Below, in pieces: positions 1-4,391 of a stretch of DNA of 5,580 bases. The stretch is from assembly GCA_013041785.1 (NCBI GenBank), contig JABDRK010000349.1, positions 1 to 5,580 on the forward strand, read 5' to 3'. The stretch comes from Eudoraea sp. (GTDB lineage: Bacteria; Bacteroidota; Bacteroidia; Flavobacteriales; Flavobacteriaceae). The notes under the pieces were generated by a model. The model had not been told where the DNA came from. It ran no database searches and saw only the letters and a program-made list of their open reading frames with translations. Position 1 is the first letter of the stretch, and every line of letters begins with the position of its first letter. The position numbers and the translations under genes were made by a program.

Positions 1-172
1 GTACTGGATTGACGAAATTCTTGATGAGGATCAACAGGAAGAAATCCACGACTACTTCCTGGAGGCAGAATCAGACGATATTGAAGCAGCCCTTGAAGAA
101 TTTGAGGGGGAATATGAGGATGAAGAGCTCAGGCTGTACCGACTCAAATTTATGAGTGAGGTTGCCAATTAA
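1..172 (+). CDS. C-terminal fragment of an acidic protein, function unknown
   Basis: An open frame enters from the left edge (first whole codon at base 2) and ends at TAA 170-172, giving 56 visible residues that start YWIDEILDED and end in KFMSEVAN. The fragment is very rich in Glu and Asp, with a probable helical pattern: an amphipathic stretch at about residues 3-20, an acidic stretch at 22-42, then a helix ELRLYRLKFMSEVAN at 42-56. No catalytic motif, signal sequence or membrane segment is visible. I do not recognise the family. The codon pattern, lack of stops and properly placed downstream terminator support a real gene. It converges on the membrane-protein operon on the other strand, and the hairpin at 193-223 lies between them. 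The protein's N-terminal part and start codon are outside the window. Confidence 0.75.
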   Translation, partial: YWIDEILDEDQQEEIHDYFLEAESDDIEAALEEFEGEYEDEELRLYRLKFMSEVAN

Positions 173-192
173 TCCCCCCCTTTTTGCAAAAT

Positions 193-223
193 AAAACCCC
201 CGGAAAACCAGGGGTATTTTTTT
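193..223. terminator. bidirectional intrinsic terminator between convergent genes
   Basis: The stem ACCCC (196-200) pairs with GGGGT (211-215), and after one C/A mismatch GG (202-203) pairs with CC (208-209) around an AAAA loop. The A-run at 193-195 can extend the stem against T217-219. On the plus strand the hairpin is followed by a T-run (217-223). On the minus strand it is followed by TTTTATTTT. It can therefore stop both the plus-strand gene ending at 172 and the minus-strand operon, whose last stop codon (222-224) sits in the T-run. A homopolymer of seven C (174-180) followed by five T lies just upstream. Confidence 0.8.
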
Positions 224-533
224 AGTAGTTACCTTCAAAGGCCCCGCTGCCGATAAAGGCCAGTATAGCGCCGAAGTAAATTATCAAAAACACCAGCATC
301 AGCAATGAAAGCCCCAGGCCGATATAGGAAAGAATCCTGCCTGTTTTTACACTTTCAGAACCCGAATACGCACCGGGATTTTCTTTATAAAGCCGTTCTG
401 CTTTTCCTGCGCTGCTCAGACCGATTATGCTAAAAATTGCAGCAAAAGGCCCGCAGCACACTAAAGCCCCAACGACTGAAATTATGCCCATGGTTAGGGC
501 TGTACTGGCCCCGGGTAAAGGTTGTTGTTCCAT
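222..533 (-). CDS. CCC-motif family small membrane protein, divergent copy with only two Cys
   Basis: This 103-residue protein is a paralogue of the next gene upstream in the same operon. Both begin MEQ and have a hydrophobic region at about residues 13-42, a polar loop containing YKENP followed by an aromatic and Ser (49-57 here), then a Lys-Thr-Gly-Arg-type basic segment and a second hydrophobic segment (about 67-95). The layout resembles the DUF4190-like/'CCC motif membrane protein' families of Bacteroidota. In this copy the cysteine cluster is VCCGP (Cys26-Cys27), so one Cys of the triplet is missing. It ends in a short polar tail, FEGNY. No enzyme motif is visible and no function is established. 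It is the last gene of a three-gene minus-strand operon, 15 bases after its paralogue, and its stop codon lies in the terminator T-run. The start ATG (531-533) is the first in frame and gives the same MEQ opening as the paralogue. Confidence 0.85.
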   Translation of the reverse strand: MEQQPLPGASTALTMGIISVVGALVCCGPFAAIFSIIGLSSAGKAERLYKENPGAYSGSESVKTGRILSYIGLGLSLLMLVFLIIYFGAILAFIGSGAFEGNY

Positions 534-548
534 TTGATTGTCGGTTAT

Positions 549-881
549 TTATTCTTCGATTCCGTATTGTTCCAGGATCTCCCTTGATTTTTCCATCATA
601 GCGTCCCAGCCACCTGCAGCCTGAATTTGATAAATCATCCAGAGGAGGTATAGTACCCCAATGACCAGTCCGATAATAAGCATGATTTTTGCAGTTCTAA
701 GCTGACTATAATTTGAATATAGTTCGGGGTTCTCTTTGTATTTCTGTTCGTCAGAGCGCAGCAGGATCAGGCCAATACCAGACAGGATTATAGCAGGGAT
801 CCCATACATGCAACAGCAGAGGTAGGAAATAATAGCCAGTACAATACCGGCAACTACATTTGGTAATTTTTTTTGTTCCAT
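549..881 (-). CDS. CCC-motif membrane protein
   Basis: A 110-residue membrane protein with the eponymous Cys triplet at residues 22-24 (YLCCCMYGIP) in the first hydrophobic region (about 9-41). A conserved polar loop with YKENPELYS (48-56) follows, then a basic turn (LRTAK), a second hydrophobic segment (about 66-86) and an amphipathic, charged C-terminal tail (91-110) ending YGIEE. This is the pattern of the flavobacterial 'CCC motif membrane protein' family, recognised from memory of the family. Its biochemical role is not known. The adjacent cysteines could bind a metal, take part in thiol chemistry or be lipid-modified; the sequence alone does not decide. It is the middle gene of the operon, 13 bases after the DUF2752 gene and 15 bases before its paralogue. 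The leader before the ATG is AT-rich with no Shine-Dalgarno sequence, as is usual in Bacteroidota. Confidence 0.88.
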   Translation of the reverse strand: MEQKKLPNVVAGIVLAIISYLCCCMYGIPAIILSGIGLILLRSDEQKYKENPELYSNYSQLRTAKIMLIIGLVIGVLYLLWMIYQIQAAGGWDAMMEKSREILEQYGIEE

Positions 882-894
882 AATAATTAGTTAG

Positions 895-1188
895 TTAAAG
901 CAAATTCATCAAGAAATTACCCAGGATAAATACCACACTGGTTATCATAAGGCCAATACTGATTTGATTGGCATATTTGATTTTGAAAAAGACATCGGCA
1001 AACAGGAACCCAAACAACGCAAATATGGGATAGATGGCCGGATACATTTTGAAAGCCGCCCAGAATTCCCCTTGAAATAGAAGCGCAGTAGCCCTTTGGA
1101 TCCCGCATCCGGGACAGGCCATACCCAATACCTGTTTGCTAAGGCAAGGCAACATATATTCTTCCAGAACCAAACTGAGAAGTGGCAT
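895..1188 (-). CDS. DUF2752 family membrane protein
   Basis: A 97-residue protein with the hallmark DUF2752 opening: LPC at 13-15, then GMACPGCGIQRA (CPGCG at 25-29, QR at 31-32), LFQGEFWAAFKMYPAIYP (37-54), and two hydrophobic segments at about 51-69 and 77-96. The paired cysteines Cys25 and Cys28 form a CxxC motif, with Cys15 nearby. The family is widespread but has no established function; the CxxC could be redox-active or bind metal (inference). The start at 1186-1188 is preferred over the internal Met12 because LEEYMLPC appears to be part of the conserved N-terminus. It is the first gene of the minus-strand operon with the two CCC-motif genes and is divergent from the small membrane protein at 1233, with 44 bases between the starts. 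Length is typical for short flavobacterial members. Confidence 0.9.
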   Translation of the reverse strand: MPLLSLVLEEYMLPCLSKQVLGMACPGCGIQRATALLFQGEFWAAFKMYPAIYPIFALFGFLFADVFFKIKYANQISIGLMITSVVFILGNFLMNLL

Positions 1189-1208
1189 GGTTGGGTGTAT
1201 TGGTTACC

Positions 1209-1238
1209 GAAAATTACTATTATTTTTATGGAATGAAA
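1209..1238 (-). promoter_or_regulatory. weak candidate promoter for the DUF2752/CCC operon
   Basis: Read on the minus strand, TTTC (1235-1238) is followed 18 bases later by TAATTTTC (1209-1216). This resembles the Bacteroidota -33 TTTG and -7 TAnnTTTG elements, each with the final G replaced by C. It would place the transcript start about 15 bases before the ATG at 1188. Two mismatches in an AT-rich spacer make this only suggestive. Part of it lies inside the start of the divergent gene at 1233. Confidence 0.3.
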
Positions 1239-1418
1239 ATAAAACCGTTCATTTATTTGCTGTCGATAATTGCCGGGGCTTTGCTCATGGGAATGGGAGA
1301 CCAGCTGATGCGGCAGGAATATGCCATGAGCCTGGGAATTGTTTTAATCATGTTTGGAATTTATAAAACCTCCGTGAGCTGGGGGAATGGGGATACCAAA
1401 TCAAAAGAAAAGGAATGA
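1233..1418 (+). CDS. small two-helix membrane protein, function unknown
   Basis: A 61-residue protein starting MKIKPFIYLL. It has two predicted transmembrane segments, about residues 5-21 and 31-46, joined by a short polar turn (GDQLMRQEY), and a hydrophilic, Lys-rich tail (GNGDTKSKEKE). An in-frame upstream ATG at 1182 would add 17 residues. That start lies inside the divergent DUF2752 gene and would make an odd Tyr-rich opening, so the ATG at 1233 with its basic N-terminus is preferred. The stop TGA (1416-1418) overlaps the ATG of the Smr gene (ATGA), so the two are probably co-translated. No family with a known role is recognised. I recall similar unnamed proteins next to Smr genes in flavobacteria, but cannot confirm this here. 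Confidence 0.75.
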   Translation: MKIKPFIYLLSIIAGALLMGMGDQLMRQEYAMSLGIVLIMFGIYKTSVSWGNGDTKSKEKE

Positions 1419-1966
1419 TGCAATTTCAAGCTGGTGATATGGTGGAAACCCTGGATGATGTGATCACAGGGCGAGTAATAGCGATTGATGGCGATCAGGT
1501 GACTATTGAGACGGAGACAGGGTTTCCTATGATCTATCCGGCTACCTCCCTCATAAAGGTTCCCGGAAAGGAGCAAATCAGGGTAAGCAATTTTGAAGCC
1601 GCCAGGGCCAAGCGTACAAAGGAAGAACCTGCCCGCAAAAAGACGCCGGCCCGTAAAACGAAGGACCGAAATGTTCCCAAAATGGAAGTGGACCTGCATA
1701 TCCATCAGCTGGTTCCTACTACCAAAGGCATGAGCAACTATGACATGCTGAACCTGCAGCTAGAAACGGCCAAAAGGAAACTGGAATTTGCCATGCAGAA
1801 ACGGATACAGAAAGTGGTGTTTATCCATGGCGTTGGGTCAGGGGTTTTGTATGAAGAATTGAAATACCTCTTCGGCAGGTATGACAATATCACCTATTAC
1901 GAGGCCGACTACCAGAAATACGGTGCCGGGGCCACAGAAATCTATATCTATCAGAATCCGGGCTAA
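1415..1966 (+). CDS. short Smr-domain protein (Smr/MutS family) with an N-terminal SH3-like module
   Basis: A 183-residue protein. Residues 3-50 look like a small KOW/Tudor/SH3-like beta barrel (FQAGDMVETLDDVITGRVIAI...). Residues 60-90 form a Lys/Arg-rich linker with an imperfect repeat (PARKKT, PARKTK). Residues 91-180 are an Smr domain: DLHIH at 93-97, a long helix at 109-130, the KVVFIHGVGSG core (HGxGxG at 138-143) and GAGATEIYI at 170-178. Smr domains are known as nucleic-acid nicking or RNA-cleaving modules, also found at the C-terminus of MutS2; in newer work MutS2/SmrB act on collided ribosomes. This protein lacks the MutS2 ATPase, so it is a stand-alone Smr protein. Its exact substrate is unknown. 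It overlaps the upstream small membrane protein gene by 4 bases. A second ATG directly follows (1418-1420) and could be the true start. It converges on the lipoprotein gene with 2 bases between stops. Confidence 0.92.
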   Translation: MMQFQAGDMVETLDDVITGRVIAIDGDQVTIETETGFPMIYPATSLIKVPGKEQIRVSNFEAARAKRTKEEPARKKTPARKTKDRNVPKMEVDLHIHQLVPTTKGMSNYDMLNLQLETAKRKLEFAMQKRIQKVVFIHGVGSGVLYEELKYLFGRYDNITYYEADYQKYGAGATEIYIYQNPG

Positions 1967-1968
1967 GG

Positions 1969-2475
1969 TTATTCCTGTGTGGTTATCGTGCCAAAATCCT
2001 CAATCTGGGTATTGGTAATGCGCTCCCCCTCTTCGTTGACCAGGGTAATGTCTTTAAGAATAAGACTGTGCACAAACTGGGTAGTATCTGTGTCTGACTG
2101 TATGGTGGTAATTAATACCTCGCCAGCCTCGGCCAGGACTTCATCAACCACAGTTGGGGTAATCGGGGGGATATCTGCACAGAAATAGTCTTTGCTTACG
2201 GTTTCGGTAAATAAGCGATAGATAATATTTGATTGGGAGGGTACGGCACTGCGTATGGTATCTGTAGCAATTTCGTTCTTTAATAAGCCCGATTGCAACT
2301 CCAGAATTAAAGCCTCACTACCGCTTATTTTAAAAAATACGGTGCTGTTCAGGGTAGTTTCAGATTCACAGAACTGAATAGCGACGTCGTCAAAATCGAT
2401 AACATCTATCTGTAGTTCCCCATCACTGCAGGAATAAAAACTAAAAAGGAGAAGCAGTAGCAAGTGTCTTTTCAT
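1969..2475 (-). CDS. putative lipoprotein, function unknown
   Basis: A 168-residue protein with a lipoprotein signal peptide: MKRH, a Leu-rich core (5-11), and a lipobox ending FYSC with lipidation at Cys16. The mature sequence begins CSDGE; Ser followed by acidic residues resembles the lipoprotein export signal described for surface lipoproteins in Bacteroidota, so a surface location is possible but not shown. The mature part has alternating beta-like hydrophobic stretches (28-36, 44-62, 119-126, 134-145) and two further cysteines (Cys36, Cys99) that could form a disulfide. No domain is recognised. It is transcribed alone, divergent from the cysteine desulfurase and convergent with the Smr gene. 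The start is fixed by the signal peptide. Confidence 0.85.
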   Translation of the reverse strand: MKRHLLLLLLFSFYSCSDGELQIDVIDFDDVAIQFCESETTLNSTVFFKISGSEALILELQSGLLKNEIATDTIRSAVPSQSNIIYRLFTETVSKDYFCADIPPITPTVVDEVLAEAGEVLITTIQSDTDTTQFVHSLILKDITLVNEEGERITNTQIEDFGTITTQE

Positions 2476-2479
2476 AATT

Positions 2480-2487
2480 CAAAGGTA
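2480..2487 (-). promoter_or_regulatory. candidate -7 promoter element of the lipoprotein gene
   Basis: On the minus strand this reads TACCTTTG, a full match to the Bacteroidota -7 consensus TAnnTTTG, only 4 bases (AATT) before the lipoprotein ATG at 2475. Transcription would then begin at or very near the start codon. No TTTG is present at the -33 position (spacers of 18-21 were checked by eye), so the match could be chance. Confidence 0.4.
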
Positions 2488-2532
2488 ACTCAAAATGCAT
2501 ATAATATCCCAGCGAGAAGATTTTAAAGTTAG

Positions 2533-2562
2533 TTTGTAGCCGGTGAAAATTCATTACTTTTA
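2533..2562 (+). promoter_or_regulatory. promoter of the cysteine desulfurase gene
   Basis: TTTG (2533-2536) is followed after an 18-base spacer by TACTTTTA (2555-2562), matching the Bacteroidota -33/-7 pattern TTTG...TAnnTTTG with one mismatch at the last position. Transcription would start around 2567-2570, leaving a leader of about 20 bases before the ATG at 2591. It sits in the 115-base intergenic stretch (2476-2590) that also holds the divergent lipoprotein promoter. I see no operator palindrome or IscR-like site in that stretch. Confidence 0.55.
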
Positions 2563-2590
2563 GAGCCTTTAAAAATCGACAAACCTGTCC

Positions 2591-3736
2591 ATGCAAAAAG
2601 TATATTTCGATAACGCCGCGACCACGCAGGTAAGGGACGAAGTAATTGGAAAAATGCAGGAAGCACTGGCCACTTGCTTTGGCAATCCCTCTTCCACGCA
2701 TGCCTTTGGCAGGACAGCCAAGACCACGGTTGAAAAGGCAAGAAAGACCATAGCGAAATACCTGAATGCCCAACCGGGGGAGATCATATTTACTTCTGGG
2801 GGTACTGAGGCAGACAATATGATCCTCCGCAGCGCTGTGCGGGACCTTGGGGTAAAAACTATCATTACCTCTAAAATTGAACACCATGCTGTATTGCATA
2901 CTGCCGAGGCGCTCAAGGAGGAGTATGGAATAGCCCTGTGGTATGTCAACCTCGATTCCTTTGGAAATCCGGATCTGGCTCATCTCAAGGAATTATTGGA
3001 ACTGGATGGTTCCAAAAAGCTGGTCAGTCTGATGCATATCAACAACGAAATTGGGAATAAGATTGATGTGGAGGCCATTGCCCAATTATGCAAAGAGCAT
3101 GAGGCATTATTCCATTCAGATACCGTGCAATCCATAGGGCATTATCCCTGGGATCTTACTCAGGTTCCTATAGATTTTATGGCAGCAGCAGCGCATAAAT
3201 TCCACGGACCAAAGGGAATAGGGTTTGCCTTTATTCGAAAAAACACCGGGATAAAACCCCTGATCCTTGGAGGATCTCAGGAAAGAGGATTTCGTGCAGG
3301 CACCGAACCCTACCACGATATCGTTGGCCTGGAAGCTGCTATCGAAGCCGCTTATGAAAACCTGGAGGCCGAGACGAAATATGTTAAGGAATTAAAAGCC
3401 TATTTCCTGGAACGGATCAAAGAAATTCCCGATGTGGCCTTTAACGGGCATTCCGGAGACCTGGAGCAAAGTACCTATACGCTGGTCAATGTGCGCCTGC
3501 CATTTGACACAGACCAAGCCCTGATGCTATTGTTTCACCTGGACCTCAAGGGCATCGCCTGTTCCAAAGGAAGTGCCTGCCAGTCTGGTAGCAATGGCGG
3601 ATCTCACGTACTTTCAGAGATCCTGGATGAGGAGGAACTTAAAAAGCCCTCTTTGCGGTTCTCGTTTTCAAAATATAATACCCGGGAAGAAGTGGATTAT
3701 GTAATAGAAGTCCTCAAGGAATTTGCGCAGAACTAG
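2591..3736 (+). CDS. cysteine desulfurase, group I (IscS/NifS type), PLP-dependent
   Basis: The product is a cytosolic aminotransferase class V enzyme that takes sulfur from L-cysteine, leaving alanine and an enzyme persulfide for Fe-S cluster assembly or tRNA thiolation. The 381 residues are about full family length. Visible landmarks are the N-terminal YFDNAATT (5-12), FTSGGTEADN (67-76) in the PLP phosphate-binding region, EHH with His98 at the ring-stacking position, NNEIG (151-155), SDTVQ with Asp177 and Gln180, HKFHGPKGIGF with the PLP lysine Lys203, RAGTEP (235-240), and the catalytic loop SKGSACQSG with Cys330. The long flexible loop and SxGxAC form place it in group I, not the SufS group II. 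It has its own promoter and no iscU, iscR or sufE partner beside it, so its partner proteins cannot be named. A stand-alone role in tRNA 2-thiouridine formation is possible. Its stop TAG interlocks with that of the convergent gene. I avoid assigning iscS or nifS because context is lacking. Confidence 0.95.
   Translation: MQKVYFDNAATTQVRDEVIGKMQEALATCFGNPSSTHAFGRTAKTTVEKARKTIAKYLNAQPGEIIFTSGGTEADNMILRSAVRDLGVKTIITSKIEHHAVLHTAEALKEEYGIALWYVNLDSFGNPDLAHLKELLELDGSKKLVSLMHINNEIGNKIDVEAIAQLCKEHEALFHSDTVQSIGHYPWDLTQVPIDFMAAAAHKFHGPKGIGFAFIRKNTGIKPLILGGSQERGFRAGTEPYHDIVGLEAAIEAAYENLEAETKYVKELKAYFLERIKEIPDVAFNGHSGDLEQSTYTLVNVRLPFDTDQALMLLFHLDLKGIACSKGSACQSGSNGGSHVLSEILDEEELKKPSLRFSFSKYNTREEVDYVIEVLKEFAQN
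3733..3736. other. interlocked stop codons of convergent genes (CTAG)
   Basis: The palindrome CTAG carries both stops: TAG 3734-3736 ends the desulfurase on the plus strand, and the complement of 3733-3735 (also TAG) ends the secreted protein on the minus strand. There is no intergenic space and no evident hairpin here, so transcripts from both sides probably run into the opposite gene. Confidence 0.9.
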
Positions 3737-4386
3737 GCTCGTTTTTTGTTTTTCTGTCGCTCCTTATCATAAGGAAAACGCCGAGTCATTTTTTTCATCA
3801 TCTTATCAATAAGATCCGTGGTATTCCGGCCCGATTTTTTGGTGATCTCGTTTTCGTACTTCCATAGGAGTTTTCCGGTTTTGCCATCGCTGATCTTGAT
3901 CCCAATGCGCCCGTAGTTGGCATCACCCAAAAGGTAGTCGATAAAACTCATTTTAGCAGGAACACCACGTGAAAGCAGGATGTTGAGATCCAGGTTGCCA
4001 CTGATGATCCCATCCACACCCAGGATATCACTAAGCTCATTAATGGTAAAGGTATCTATGTTGCTGTAGTCAATTTTATTCTGAGCTAACAGGGCGTTGG
4101 TGTTTTCTATATTTTGAAAATCAACAGAGAATTTCTTTCTCTTTTTTCCTCTGCCAAAATAGGTTTCCAGGGCATTCTGAACGGCTTTTCCTTCTAATTC
4201 TTCCAGTCGGACGAGCTCTGTTTTGGTGAGATTTTCCTTCAGGTCCAGGTTGGTGAAGAAAGGGATAATGGCCAGTGTTTTGTGATCGGTGCTGAGTTCG
4301 TCAAAGCGGGTACTTTCGTAAATATCCTTCTGACCCCAGAGGGTTAAAGAGGTCAGCATGATTAAGATGTAAATGTATTTTTTCAT
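3733..4386 (-). CDS. secreted protein with CsgG/TolB-N-like pattern, function unknown
   Basis: A 217-residue protein with a Sec signal peptide: MKKY, a hydrophobic core (5-17), and a likely cut after LWG so that Gln19 starts the mature protein, a common arrangement in Bacteroidota. It has no lipobox Cys. The mature part shows KTLAIIPFF (36-44), a helix at 55-77, a basic patch GRGKKRKKF (78-86), a helix followed by LGVDGIISGNL (122-132), and IGIKISDGKTGKLLW (161-175). This strand-helix-strand order, with a 'D/A-x-x-x-x-G' strand and a 'D-x-x-T-G-x-x-x-W' hairpin, is typical of CsgG, FlgT and TolB-N-like folds; the link is inferred from pattern, not proven. The C-terminus is strongly basic. The gene starts 5 bases after the TonB-dependent receptor stop, so the two form an operon and the protein probably acts in the periplasm or at the outer membrane. 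Confidence 0.85.
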   Translation of the reverse strand: MKKYIYILIMLTSLTLWGQKDIYESTRFDELSTDHKTLAIIPFFTNLDLKENLTKTELVRLEELEGKAVQNALETYFGRGKKRKKFSVDFQNIENTNALLAQNKIDYSNIDTFTINELSDILGVDGIISGNLDLNILLSRGVPAKMSFIDYLLGDANYGRIGIKISDGKTGKLLWKYENEITKKSGRNTTDLIDKMMKKMTRRFPYDKERQKNKKRA

Positions 4387-4391
4387 TGTTA

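Noticed and set aside
1182..1232. Upstream ATG adding 17 residues to the small membrane protein
   Set aside because: It would overlap the start of the divergent DUF2752 gene and give a less plausible N-terminus than MKIKPFIYLL.
1567..1670. Repeat-like purine-rich stretch in the Smr gene
   Set aside because: It is the coding sequence of the Lys/Arg-rich linker. The repeat is short and imperfect and not a mobile or CRISPR-type repeat.
1361..1705. Minus-strand open frame (114 codons) opposite the Smr gene
   Set aside because: It overlaps the Smr coding region, which has clear motifs. The predicted protein is composition-driven with no family features.
2441..2983. Long minus-strand open frame (180 codons) across the 5' end of the desulfurase gene
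   Set aside because: It lies antisense to a well-supported enzyme gene and crosses the intergenic promoter region. The translation has no recognisable pattern, so it is a shadow frame.
3736..3766. T-rich stretch after the desulfurase stop as a terminator
   Set aside because: There are two T-runs but no convincing hairpin before them. The stretch is simply Lys/Arg codons of the opposite gene.
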